Source: Bacteroidota bacterium (GTDB lineage: Bacteria > Bacteroidota > JABWAT01). Taken from it: a stretch of 64,000 nt of DNA. The notes beneath the pieces were generated by a model that saw nothing but the letters and a program-made list of their open reading frames with translations, searched no databases and was not told the origin of the DNA. The stretch covers positions 62,001 to 126,000 of the forward strand of contig JAKLJL010000003.1 of assembly GCA_023151185.1 (NCBI GenBank). The letters run 5' to 3'. Shown piece after piece: positions 9,901 to 17,992 of the stretch (positions within the stretch are counted from its first letter, which is position 1; the number at the start of each line of letters is the position of its first letter). The translations under genes and the position numbers were made by a program.

Positions 9901-10684
9901 GCAGTACATGGTTGTATTCTATAATGAAGTTGTCCAGAAGTCGGCGTCTATCAAAGTCACTGCAACTGCAGGGAATCAGATTCCTGTACCCGGAGTCAAT
10001 GTCAACTACCGGGTTTTTGACCTGAACCAGATTGACTCGACAACCGGTAAACTGAAAGAAGTTCCTTTTGCTGTCTTTGATGCAACAAAGTCAGTAAAGC
10101 CTGGCCAGCCCAGGCCAACTGCCGGATTTTATTCTGCCGGTGATAAAATTATCCTTTTTGAAAATACGTCTTCAACAACTTATTCCATTACCACAATGAT
10201 TTTCAATGAAGCTGCCGAAGACTCCACCTTCTACAAACTTCATGGTGATAAATTCCTGGGATCAGGAGATACTCTCAAACTGTATTCAGTGAATCCGTTT
10301 ACAGGCAATACCAAATATACCTGGACGGTCAGGGGTGAAGCAGTCAATAAGAAAACAGCCGGTAATGAACTGAACCAGATCCGGGTTGTTCCGAATCCGT
10401 ATGTCGTGACGGCCCTGTGGGAACCCAGTAACCCGTACTCCTCGGGAAGGGGTCCCAGACTTGTTCAATTTATCAATTTGCCGCAGGTGTGCACCATCCG
10501 CATTTACTCGGTAGACGGTACTCTTGTCAGGAAGATTGACCATCATTCGACGATGGCAAATGGCGCAGCCCCCTGGGATCTGATGACTAAAGACAATATG
10601 GACGTGGCGTACGGCCTTTATATTTACCATATTGACGCACCGGGTGTGGGTGAACATGTGGGCCGCTTCCTCCTGATCAAATAA
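6977..10684 (+). CDS. very large exported Asp-rich surface protein of the receptor operon
   Basis: 1235 residues from the ATG at 6977 (seven bases after GGAGAG; the ATG at 6971 is too close to it). Signal peptide MKFKFLTAAIIALGITGVQAQ. The body contains several aspartate-rich, thrombospondin-3/Ca-binding-like motifs (GIDNDGDAN, GLDDNLNGLIDEND, KIDNDGDWD, EIDNDFDGILDQADPDE) and a fibronectin-like domain near residues 620-760 (KVTLYWDDGAE, YYYAVTAFDRGD). The last about 100 residues (VVPNPYVVTALW, IRIYSVDGTLVRKID, YGLYIYHIDAPG) match the shape of a T9SS sorting tail without the usual PNPFNP. The order receptor, PorV-like, giant exported protein recurs in this bacterial group. No enzymatic domain is recognised. 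Confidence 0.75.
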   Translation: MKFKFLTAAIIALGITGVQAQDYYGASINRAKNVHAGNKIRVTFHNNARLGTVKGDNSVTYTGEWPIGTGKVQMGNTSPYVMSELRFFKEINSVTGDSVFDYITPAIFCEGWDPAIFSHDSLGTFWGFEPVNGYLNVSQKEKDPFHAVAMSHQPFTWPAFWPDKQEDVLEPGWPNHWNGYFGKDQKNADEESFFVLDDYSYQKRLKGYRLPLPFPATPGRGGLGLSMAVRGLQWSNPDAEDVIFWLYDIQNMGVLKLDKTVFGINVGASSGGSLSGSGSDNNDDAARFYREKALAVNYDLDNVGVGGYRPVPWVGFAFLESPGNPFDGIDNDGDANNPEKSGGGTGKVISVDDFTKFYAVGDAVILVNYNNPVYPRTVSTMPAAGVKLSHNGVNLVLRPNAPLTEIPRNGLDDNLNGLIDENDGAKIYDPVLKDSVEFFLYIKSDYNKQDYLAIDYFTGAGSANLLIDERRDDKIDNDGDWDPAFDDVGLDGKPGTGDEGEGDGVATPGKGNLPGEPNIDKVDVDESDQIGLTNFKFYIYGTLTYSNDDQMWNFSRPGYFDNSTTGQADYDYIFSSGFFPLQPGSREFFSIAMVYGEDETDILRNKDVVQNIYNSNYNFAMAPTKPKLSAVAGDNKVTLYWDDGAEYSFDRFLKDHDFEGYKIYKSSHYTFGDAGSITDGLGYERFKKPLVIYDKIDSVFGFFPKDFGTGVLFNLGNESGLVHKWVDEDVINGVKYYYAVTAFDRGDIKRNIGPSETTIFLNVDPSGEIQFAENVLAVTPQAPSAGFESAGFDIVPKMVGEGRTYGSVGVNLLNPDSLVTGDVYELQFLDQSMDEIDNDFDGILDQADPDEKLPIKTTGFTLRNLTRDARQDTTRIDTVAIEVYGTVKSSAKTDSLVLIENLYDDNDRDPRTFSKVLQGMEIVVNNPLDSLYTNPEEGIVNGIKWSDNIPLADAYSLQYGPFKHGGLKEGMWYPRQYMVVFYNEVVQKSASIKVTATAGNQIPVPGVNVNYRVFDLNQIDSTTGKLKEVPFAVFDATKSVKPGQPRPTAGFYSAGDKIILFENTSSTTYSITTMIFNEAAEDSTFYKLHGDKFLGSGDTLKLYSVNPFTGNTKYTWTVRGEAVNKKTAGNELNQIRVVPNPYVVTALWEPSNPYSSGRGPRLVQFINLPQVCTIRIYSVDGTLVRKIDHHSTMANGAAPWDLMTKDNMDVAYGLYIYHIDAPGVGEHVGRFLLIK

Positions 10685-10710
10685 CCGGTCAGGCACCTGT
10701 ATTTTCGGAA

Positions 10711-10761
10711 GCCGGTTCCGGACCTGATTCACCCCGGTCCGGCCCGGCTTTTCGGTTTTTT
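10711..10761 (+). terminator. Rho-independent terminator after the receptor operon
   Basis: An imperfect G+C-rich stem (GCCGGTTCCGGACC with GGTCCGGCCCGGC) is followed by TTTTCGGTTTTTT. It separates the three-gene receptor operon from the peptidyl-prolyl isomerase gene. Confidence 0.7.
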
Positions 10762-10787
10762 CTGATATCTGTTGACGGAATTTTGAT

Positions 10788-12194
10788 ATGACCGGTTTTC
10801 TTTTAAATAGTCTGATCCTGCTGACGGTGATGGCGGCACCCCGTGCCGGGGCGCAACCGGTGGCCATTGCCGGGACGGACACAATTTTTCTGGATGAGTA
10901 CAGAGCTGTTTACGTTGACCTGATTAAAAAGCCCGGTGTGTTTGATTCTGAAAAACTTCGGGAATCGGTGCTGGATGATCTCATCGATACGCACCTTCTC
11001 GCCGCTGAAGCCCGGGCATCCGGATTTTTTCCTGACAGTCTCATGAACCGCCGCAGTACCTCCTTCCGGAAAAAAATCCTCAGAGAAATCCATTACGGTC
11101 TGGTGATCCGGAAATCGGTTTCAGTGACCGAAGCCGAAACAGAAGAGGCATACCAATTTACTCAGGAACAGCGGCAGGTCAGTCACCTGTTTTTTAAAAC
11201 CCGGCAGGCTGCAGACAGTGCCCTCCAGCGCCTGAAAGCCGGTGAGTCCTGGAATCTGCTGGCTGCTTTAACGTTCCGGGATGACCGCCTCGGGCAAACC
11301 GGCGGCGACCTCGGGTGGGTTTACTGGGATCAGTTCGGGTATGATCTCGGTATGGCGATATTCAGGGCACCGATCGACTCGGTAACCGGTCCGGTAAAAT
11401 CGGAGTACGGCTGGCACCTCATCAAGGTCACCTCCTGGAAGAAAAATCCGTTGCTGACCCGGCGCCAGTATGAACTGGCGGCAGCCAAAACACGGATTCA
11501 GCTCATCAGCAAAATCGGCGAAAAACGGGCTCAGGACTATGTTACCTCGCTTGCAAAAACCGCCCGGATTGTTCTCTTTCCTGAAGTGGTGAAAAAATTT
11601 CAGGCCGGCTTCGACGGCAAACTGAACCGGCTGCCGGGTAAGCTGGATGACACTCAGGATTCCCAGCTTTCTGAACAGGAACTCAGTTCAATCCGCACCG
11701 GACTTGAAACGTGCCTGGACGAGGTGGTCGCAACGGTGAATGGGGATCCGGTTACCGTGGCTGACCTGGTCGAATCGATGGTCTGGCTGCCCTATTCTGT
11801 TTTATATTCCGGATTCGGAAAAACGCTGGATTATGCCCTTCGGGATGAACTCCTGACCCGGGATGCCCTCTCGATGGGATTTGACCGGTCGGATACCCTG
11901 ACGGTCAAACTCCGTGTTTTCGAAAATCAGATGCTCAGTGCCGAAATGCGCCGGATTCTCCTGAGAAGCACCCGGGTGACCGAAGAGGAGGTGCAGGACT
12001 ATTTCCGGAATAATGAAAGCCGTTTTGCCGGAACGTCCTATGACCAGGTGCGGGAATCCCTGAAAAAAGAAGTTCTCAATCAGAAAAGAACCACTGCCGT
12101 TTCCCGGTTTTTAAAAGAAAAAAGGGATCAGATTTTCCTCAGACGAAATCCCGAAGTCATCCACTCCTGGTACCGGAGTGTCATTGAAAAATAA
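10788..12194 (+). CDS. periplasmic parvulin-type peptidyl-prolyl cis-trans isomerase (SurA/PpiC-like)
   Basis: 468 residues with a signal peptide ending PRAGAQ. Residues about 20-125 form the helical N-terminal chaperone region (DDLIDTHLLAAEA). A parvulin domain spans about 125-225: RQVSHLFFKT, LTFRDDRLGQTGGDLGWV, GPVKSEYGWHLIKV. A second SurA-like helical half follows. SurA/PpiC proteins fold outer-membrane and exported proteins in the periplasm. Its position between an outer-membrane receptor operon and a secreted mannanase suggests it services these cargoes. It starts downstream of a terminator, so it probably has its own promoter. The next gene begins 38 bases after its stop. Confidence 0.88.
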   Translation: MTGFLLNSLILLTVMAAPRAGAQPVAIAGTDTIFLDEYRAVYVDLIKKPGVFDSEKLRESVLDDLIDTHLLAAEARASGFFPDSLMNRRSTSFRKKILREIHYGLVIRKSVSVTEAETEEAYQFTQEQRQVSHLFFKTRQAADSALQRLKAGESWNLLAALTFRDDRLGQTGGDLGWVYWDQFGYDLGMAIFRAPIDSVTGPVKSEYGWHLIKVTSWKKNPLLTRRQYELAAAKTRIQLISKIGEKRAQDYVTSLAKTARIVLFPEVVKKFQAGFDGKLNRLPGKLDDTQDSQLSEQELSSIRTGLETCLDEVVATVNGDPVTVADLVESMVWLPYSVLYSGFGKTLDYALRDELLTRDALSMGFDRSDTLTVKLRVFENQMLSAEMRRILLRSTRVTEEEVQDYFRNNESRFAGTSYDQVRESLKKEVLNQKRTTAVSRFLKEKRDQIFLRRNPEVIHSWYRSVIEK

Positions 12195-12232
12195 CCGCCG
12201 GCTCCCCGCACGGCACGAAAAGGACACGACTT

Positions 12233-15124
12233 ATGAACTCACTTTACCGGTTACTGCTGACTGTTGCCCTGATTAGCCCGGGTGCCGCCCGGGGTCAGAT
12301 CACCGGGTATACCGAAAATTTCCAGGACGGAGCCCTTTCCGGCTGGGTCTCTGATCACCCCCGGACGTTTACCCTGAGTACCGAAGACGGATCCCTCCGG
12401 ATTGCCTACACCCGGACGGCGTCGAGCGATCAGTGGGACAATTTCAACTGGACCCTGCCGGCTCCGGTTCAGGTATCGAAAAATCCCATTGTGACGCTAA
12501 AAATTAAATCTACCCTGGCGGCCTCCTTTTCGCTGAAACCGCTTTATTCGGCCGGCGATAATTTCCTGACCAAAACGATTAACGGCGATAACATCTGGCA
12601 TTCGCTGACTTTTAACCTGACCCCGTCGGGAGATAAATCCATTCAGAAGTTTTATCTGTATCTGGATGGCGGCACAACCGCACCAAAAGCCGGAACTGTC
12701 TGGATTGATGATATCAAAATCGGGGATTCGGTAAATGTGGCCTCTACCCTCGATTACGCCTGGCTCAGCAAGGCGGTTCTGGCCGGTGAAGCCCTCCTGG
12801 CCTCGACACAGGAAGGAAATCAGGAAGGACGGTTTCCTGCCGGATCCCAGGCGGTGCTGCAGGCAGCCGTAACAGCCGCCAAACAGGTAATTACAGCCGG
12901 TGCCCAAAGCCAGTCAGAACTGGACCAGGCTATCTGGGCCCTGTATGATGCCTGTTCAGTGTATGAAAGCAGTGTGAGTTTCCCGGAAGGAACCCTGACC
13001 GACAAAAAGGCAACACGGGAAACCCGGTATCTCTACCAGAACCTTCAGCAGCTTCAGACCAAATCGGTTTTGTTCGGGATGCATGATGCCACCGGTTACG
13101 GAGTCGGCTGGTCGGATGACAATGACCGCAGTGATGTGAAGTCAGTCACCGGCGACTATCCCGCAGTGTACAGTGAAGATATGTCGGGGACCGATGGATT
13201 CCCGCAGGACGCCGGAAAAAAGTACCGTCAGGAAAGTGCCTATGCGCGGGGCGGGGTGATCACCATGTGCTGGCATCAGGTTGATCCGCAGGGACGCGGA
13301 TTTTATTCTTCGGATGTGGGAAATGAGAATGTCGTCAAAACCATTTTACCCGGCGGCACCTTCCATTCCTTCTACAAAGACCGCCTGAAAAAGGTTGCCC
13401 TGTACTTTAAAAACCTCCGGGGACCCCATGGGGAAAATATCCCCGTTATCTTCCGGCCCTATCATGAACACACCGGAAACTGGTTCTGGTGGGGGGATAC
13501 CCAATGTTCACCGGCAGAATATGCAGAACTCTGGCAGTTTACCGTCGGGTACCTGACCGATTCGCTGAATGTGCATAATCTGCTCTGGGCCATTTCGCCG
13601 AGCAGCACCAATCTGTATTCCGGGACCGGGTATGAACGGATTTACCCCGGTCATGACTACGTGGATATCATCGGCGGAGATTATTACTTTTCAAGTCCGG
13701 CTTCTGGGGATGACAAGGCAAATTACCTGAAATTCCTGCAGACACTCGGCAGGGAAGCCCTCCAGACAGGCAAGGTGGGTGCCGTAACCGAAGTAGGGCA
13801 GGAAGCCCTGAAAAATGCTGACTGGTTCACTCAGTACCTCCTTCCGCCGCTGAAGGCAGATTCCCTGGCTTCACAACTCGTTTATGCCGCTGTTTGGCGC
13901 AATGCCAGTACAACCCATCATTATGCCCCGTATCCGGGACACCCGTCTGCACCGGACTTCGTTTCCTTTTTTAACGATCCGTACACCCTTTTCGAGTCGG
14001 ATCTGCCCAAACTTTATCAGAAACCGGTACTGGACCAGACTGCCCCGGTTTTCACGGATGCAGGTCCGGTTCAGTTCACCTCCTCAACCGTACTTGCCGA
14101 AGTGAAGGCTGTTACCAATGAAAAAGCATTTCTGAGATGGAGTGAACTTTCCCAGCCGTTTGATGACATGCCGGGAAAATTCACCACCGGCGAAGGCCAG
14201 TTCACTCACTCGGTTTTTATTGAAGGGGTTCAGGGGCAGGAAAAAACCCTGTACATCCAGGCCCGGGATCTGTTCGGAAATACAACAACTGAACCACTGA
14301 AAGTCACGTTTCTGGTGGATACGTTAACCGCCCCGGTGTATTGGTCTGATCCACTTTACCCGTCAGGAACCTGGCAGCAGGGAACTGCTGTACTCGGCAG
14401 CGGAAGTTCAGCAGCAACGAAAATCAATCCGGTAAAAACAGCATATTTCCGCCGGGTTGTGTCTCTGGCCTCCATCCCGTCAGAGCTGGCTGTCTTTATC
14501 AAGGCAGTTGGGGGTGTGGTGATGTATCTGAACGGGAAGGAAGTGATCCGCTACAATCTGCCAGCCGGCGGAAGGCCCGGCTATGCCGAAGAACCCACCG
14601 CTTCAGCCGCCTTTACCAAAAGTTTTACCCTTGATGCGGCCGCACGGTCAAATCTGAAAGCCGGTGAAAACTGGTTCTCTTTCGAAGTGCACGCCATGGG
14701 GACCGGTTCGGTTGAGCAGTTTGATGCCCGTATTTTTACCGCTTCCGCCGTTCTGGTTCCCTATCTCTCTGCCGGCTGGCTGTTTTCGGATGCCGGCGAA
14801 ATGCCGCCGGTGAAACTGCTTGGCGAAGTGGTTTCTGTTACTGAACCCAATGGAATTCCCTCTGTGCTGACAGTTCACCCCAGCTTTCCGAACCCGTTCA
14901 ATCCGGCTACAACCCTCCGGTTTTCTCTGCCGGCGGCACAGGAGGTTACCGTTGCTGTTTATAATCTCCTGGGTGCCAAAGTTGCCACGGTTTTCAGTGG
15001 AAGGCTTTCGGCGGGTCTCCATGCCCTTCCGTTCTCTGCCGGCGGACTGGCCTCCGGGGTCTATCTGGTCAGGTATCAGACAGAAGGCAAAACCCTGTCT
15101 CAAAAAATAATCTTATTAAAATGA
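12233..15124 (+). CDS. secreted GH26 endo-beta-mannanase with CBM and T9SS tail
   Basis: 963 residues; ATG after AAAAGGACA. Order: signal peptide; beta-sandwich binding module (about 20-165); helical FIVAR-like linker (about 170-250); GH26 TIM barrel (about 260-590); Ig-like and accessory domains; T9SS tail (FPNPFNPATTLRFSL). GH26 acid/base is E412 in FRPYHEHTGNWFWWG and the nucleophile E520 in AVTEVGQEA; both are present. GH26 enzymes hydrolyse internal beta-1,4-mannosidic bonds. The domain near residues 700-860 (TAYFRRVV, VVMYLNGKEVIRYNLP) also occurs in the minus-strand SGNH protein at 28-30 kb. Likely the main cell-surface or released mannanase. Two further GH26 enzymes lie 38 kb or more downstream. 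Confidence 0.92.
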   Translation: MNSLYRLLLTVALISPGAARGQITGYTENFQDGALSGWVSDHPRTFTLSTEDGSLRIAYTRTASSDQWDNFNWTLPAPVQVSKNPIVTLKIKSTLAASFSLKPLYSAGDNFLTKTINGDNIWHSLTFNLTPSGDKSIQKFYLYLDGGTTAPKAGTVWIDDIKIGDSVNVASTLDYAWLSKAVLAGEALLASTQEGNQEGRFPAGSQAVLQAAVTAAKQVITAGAQSQSELDQAIWALYDACSVYESSVSFPEGTLTDKKATRETRYLYQNLQQLQTKSVLFGMHDATGYGVGWSDDNDRSDVKSVTGDYPAVYSEDMSGTDGFPQDAGKKYRQESAYARGGVITMCWHQVDPQGRGFYSSDVGNENVVKTILPGGTFHSFYKDRLKKVALYFKNLRGPHGENIPVIFRPYHEHTGNWFWWGDTQCSPAEYAELWQFTVGYLTDSLNVHNLLWAISPSSTNLYSGTGYERIYPGHDYVDIIGGDYYFSSPASGDDKANYLKFLQTLGREALQTGKVGAVTEVGQEALKNADWFTQYLLPPLKADSLASQLVYAAVWRNASTTHHYAPYPGHPSAPDFVSFFNDPYTLFESDLPKLYQKPVLDQTAPVFTDAGPVQFTSSTVLAEVKAVTNEKAFLRWSELSQPFDDMPGKFTTGEGQFTHSVFIEGVQGQEKTLYIQARDLFGNTTTEPLKVTFLVDTLTAPVYWSDPLYPSGTWQQGTAVLGSGSSAATKINPVKTAYFRRVVSLASIPSELAVFIKAVGGVVMYLNGKEVIRYNLPAGGRPGYAEEPTASAAFTKSFTLDAAARSNLKAGENWFSFEVHAMGTGSVEQFDARIFTASAVLVPYLSAGWLFSDAGEMPPVKLLGEVVSVTEPNGIPSVLTVHPSFPNPFNPATTLRFSLPAAQEVTVAVYNLLGAKVATVFSGRLSAGLHALPFSAGGLASGVYLVRYQTEGKTLSQKIILLK

Positions 15125-15127
15125 TAA
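15113..15127. promoter_or_regulatory. candidate operator palindrome upstream of the sensor operon
   Basis: TTATTAAAATGATAA overlaps the stop codon of the GH26 gene and lies 52 bases before the solute-binding-protein start. The identical 15-mer occurs at 58282, upstream of the sugar transporter. It matches the form TTAT-Y-N5-GATAA shared with other sites in this locus. Function is inferred. Confidence 0.5.
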
Positions 15128-15179
15128 AAAGGCGGCGATTTCCGTATTTTCATAACCGGCAGAGAAAGACCAGACCATT

Positions 15180-16487
15180 TTGAAATTCAGACAGGAATGG
15201 GCCATCATCGCCCTGGCAATTGTCACCGTTATCTACATGGTGATTTATTTTTACGGATCCTCCTGGATGACCGACCCGGTGAAGATCATTCACTTTGCAG
15301 ACCGGATCACCCCGGCCCATCTGGTCCTGATCGACCGGTACAACGACCTGCATAAAGGTAAAGTCAAAGTTATCCCGGTGGACTTTCCCAATTTTGATTT
15401 CAGCACCAACGAACGGAAAGAACTGCTTGCCCGGTCGATGCGGGCCAAGGAAGACGGAATTGACCTGTATGCCGTCGATATCATCTGGGTTCAGCGGTTT
15501 GCCAAATGGAGTGAACCGCTTGGCGGCTATTTTTCTGAAGAGGAACGGAGGAAAATACTTCCGCAGGCTATTTATTCCTGCTATTTCCAGGGTGAACTGG
15601 TCTCAGTTCCGTTCGACCGGGTCGCAAGTGTTATGTACTACCGGGAAGATCTGATCCGGAAACTGAAAAACGGAGAAGACATCATCCGGGATCTGAATGC
15701 CGGAATTACCTGGGAACAGTTTGTCGGATATTATAAAAAAAGCAGGTTGCAAAACCCGTGGTACATTTTCCCGGCAGCCAATTATGAAGGCCTGATGTGT
15801 GTGTTTACAGAATTGCTGCTAAGCCTGAAGCCTGATTATTTTGAGGTTTACGGCTTTAACCTGAAAACACCCGAAGCCGAAAAAGCCCTCAGATTAATGG
15901 TGGATCTGGTCAATACATACCGGACAACACCGCCGGTTGTAACCGAGTTCAGTGAAATTCCCAGTTTTGACTATTTCGTCAGGCATGATGCTCTGTTTAT
16001 CTGGGGCTGGCCAACCTATGGCAAGGATTTCGTGAATACGCCAATCGATACCAGCATAGTTAACCGGACCAAGTGGGTCAATGTTCCGCACTTTGCCGGC
16101 GGAAATCCGGCTTCGGTTCTTGGGGGCTGGAATCTGATGGTTTCCCGGTTTTCTGAGCATAAAAAGGAAACCATTGATTTTGTTCGGTATCTCATCAGTG
16201 AAGAAGCTCAGGCCCTGATTCATGAAAAAGCCGGTTATTTTCCGGTTTTGTCCTCCTTTTATGAAAAGGAGGCGTATCTGAAGAAATACCCGGAACTGGC
16301 TTCCTATAAAAAACTGATTGCCTCTGGGGTGAACCGGCCGGCACATACCGAGTATACCCGGTTTTCAGAAATTCTGTCGACGGCACTCGTCAGCGCCATC
16401 CGGCGTGAGGTAACCGTCAGCGAAGCACTCGACAAGGCAACGGTCGCCATCGGCTCTGATACACAGGGCACGGTGTCAGGAAATTAA
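15180..16487 (+). CDS. membrane-anchored extracellular solute-binding protein (family 1), probable sensor component
   Basis: 435 residues from a TTG start (no better in-frame ATG precedes the hydrophobic segment). Residues 8-26 are one uncleaved-looking transmembrane segment, with neither a lipobox nor a clear signal-peptidase site. The rest is a type 1 sugar-binding protein: VPFDRVASVMYYREDL, FIWGWPTYGKDF, GGWNLMVSRFSEHKKET, FVRYLISEEAQALIHEKAG. No ABC permease or ATPase gene is nearby. Instead the gene is followed after 13 bases by a histidine kinase and then a sigma54-type regulator. It probably binds a mannan-derived sugar in the periplasm and presents it to the kinase. The binding fold is well supported; the sensing role is inference. 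Confidence 0.82.
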   Translation: MKFRQEWAIIALAIVTVIYMVIYFYGSSWMTDPVKIIHFADRITPAHLVLIDRYNDLHKGKVKVIPVDFPNFDFSTNERKELLARSMRAKEDGIDLYAVDIIWVQRFAKWSEPLGGYFSEEERRKILPQAIYSCYFQGELVSVPFDRVASVMYYREDLIRKLKNGEDIIRDLNAGITWEQFVGYYKKSRLQNPWYIFPAANYEGLMCVFTELLLSLKPDYFEVYGFNLKTPEAEKALRLMVDLVNTYRTTPPVVTEFSEIPSFDYFVRHDALFIWGWPTYGKDFVNTPIDTSIVNRTKWVNVPHFAGGNPASVLGGWNLMVSRFSEHKKETIDFVRYLISEEAQALIHEKAGYFPVLSSFYEKEAYLKKYPELASYKKLIASGVNRPAHTEYTRFSEILSTALVSAIRREVTVSEALDKATVAIGSDTQGTVSGN

Positions 16488-16500
16488 CCGGGACTGCAGC

Positions 16501-17982
16501 ATGCTCTGGCAGAAAATCATCACCAAATACTCGAAATACCGGTTTGAAATCAGCCACATCACCATTTTTTTTATTGTGATCGTGACCTTTCAGATTATCC
16601 TGACGTTTGTTCAGAAATCCTCGCTGAATGATTTTATTGACCAGACCCAGGGCTGGTATCAGAAACATTCAGCCGAACGTCTGGCGCTGATTACGGCGAC
16701 GTCATTGGAACTTCTGGTCGAAAATTTTTCAGTCAGAGACAGCGTGACCACCAGCGAGGAACGGAAGGCGGTCACCAGTTTCAACGTCATTTTTAAACAG
16801 CAGCTTCTGCAGCAGAATGTCGAGGATATCTGCCTGATTCTCATCCGGCATCACCGGCTGTATGTGATTGATACCGGCCAGGAGTTTTATGATTTCATGC
16901 GGGGGCAGGCAATACCGCACAGTGAAGCATCAGGGAACCACCGCGATGCAGTTGCCCTTTTTCTTGAACACCGTGAGGAAATGAAGCAGCAGGAGGTCAT
17001 CCACAGTACCCTGAAGGATGAAAAAACCTTCCATATCATGGTTCCCTTCGTTCCCAATGGCGAGTATCTGGGGGTCATGTACATGAAAATCACCCCCGAT
17101 TTTGCCTTCCTGACCGATGAAGTACAGACCAATGTCGAAAAAGTAACAATCCTCTATTTCGTCCTGATTCTCTGGGGACTGATCTCGATCTATCTGGTGT
17201 CTTCGCATGCGGTGAAGGAACGGAATGAAGCCCAGCAGCAGTTTTTTGAACTGACCAAGGAAAATCTGAAAAAGCAGATCCGGCTCGAAAAGGAAAGCCT
17301 CTTTACCCGCAGAATCTATCATACCCATCATAAGGCAGAAAAAATCATCGGGTTCATCAAGGATGATATCCGGAAAATTACTGCTGATACCATTGAATCG
17401 GTCAAGAAACGGGTTTTAACCTATTCCAACTTCATTTCCCGGATCATTTATGACATGAAGTGGTATGATCAGCCGGTCAACACCATCCTGAACCCGATGT
17501 TCCGGACCAACATCAATGAGGTGATCCGGTTCATTATTGACTATGTCTTCCTTCGGCTGTCAAGCAAGAATGAAATGTTTGACTTCCGGCTGGATCTGGA
17601 TGAAGCCATGCCGGTGGTTCACGTCAATGAGTTTGTAGTCTGGGAAATCCTGGAACCGCTGCTTCAGAATTCGATTGATCACGGGAAAAAACGGTCTATC
17701 CAGATTACGGTAACCACGAAGTACGATCCGGATCGCCGGTTGTCAGTGCTGACCATCGCCGACGACGGAATCGGGATCCGGCCGGATCTGCTTGAACCGG
17801 GTGAAAACGGAGTGAAACGACTTTTCCTTGAGAATGAATCCACGAAGGAATCAGAAAATGTCATGTCGGGTTACGGATGCTACATTGCCCATCAGATGGC
17901 GGTTGGCCGGTGCGGATGGGGCATGGATGCAGAAAACCTGTCCGGCGGCGGATGTAAATTTACCATATTGATCAGGCATTAA
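16501..17982 (+). CDS. membrane sensor histidine kinase
   Basis: 493 residues. One transmembrane segment near 20-40 and another near 214-232 enclose a periplasmic Cache-like sensor region of about 170 residues. A coiled linker leads to the phosphoacceptor region, where RRIYHTHHKAEK offers His274, 276 and 277. The ATPase domain shows the N box (LLQNSIDHG, N390), G1 box (DDGIGI, 421-426), a GYGCYIAHQM segment and GGGCKFTILI near the end. The H box is unusual for HisKA families. It lies between the solute-binding protein and the response regulator, 10 bases before the latter, so the three form one signalling operon. Likely input is the solute-binding protein's ligand-bound state. Confidence 0.88.
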   Translation: MLWQKIITKYSKYRFEISHITIFFIVIVTFQIILTFVQKSSLNDFIDQTQGWYQKHSAERLALITATSLELLVENFSVRDSVTTSEERKAVTSFNVIFKQQLLQQNVEDICLILIRHHRLYVIDTGQEFYDFMRGQAIPHSEASGNHRDAVALFLEHREEMKQQEVIHSTLKDEKTFHIMVPFVPNGEYLGVMYMKITPDFAFLTDEVQTNVEKVTILYFVLILWGLISIYLVSSHAVKERNEAQQQFFELTKENLKKQIRLEKESLFTRRIYHTHHKAEKIIGFIKDDIRKITADTIESVKKRVLTYSNFISRIIYDMKWYDQPVNTILNPMFRTNINEVIRFIIDYVFLRLSSKNEMFDFRLDLDEAMPVVHVNEFVVWEILEPLLQNSIDHGKKRSIQITVTTKYDPDRRLSVLTIADDGIGIRPDLLEPGENGVKRLFLENESTKESENVMSGYGCYIAHQMAVGRCGWGMDAENLSGGGCKFTILIRH

Positions 17983-17992
17983 AAGGACGGAT

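Noticed and set aside
2961-10684. Classical SusC/SusD pair
   Set aside because: The receptor is SusC-like, but the next genes are a PorV/PorQ-like barrel and a giant Asp-rich protein; no SusD-type lipoprotein is present.
15180-16487. Import component of an ABC sugar transporter
   Set aside because: No permease or ATPase gene is nearby, the N-terminus looks like an uncleaved anchor, and the gene is linked to a kinase and regulator.
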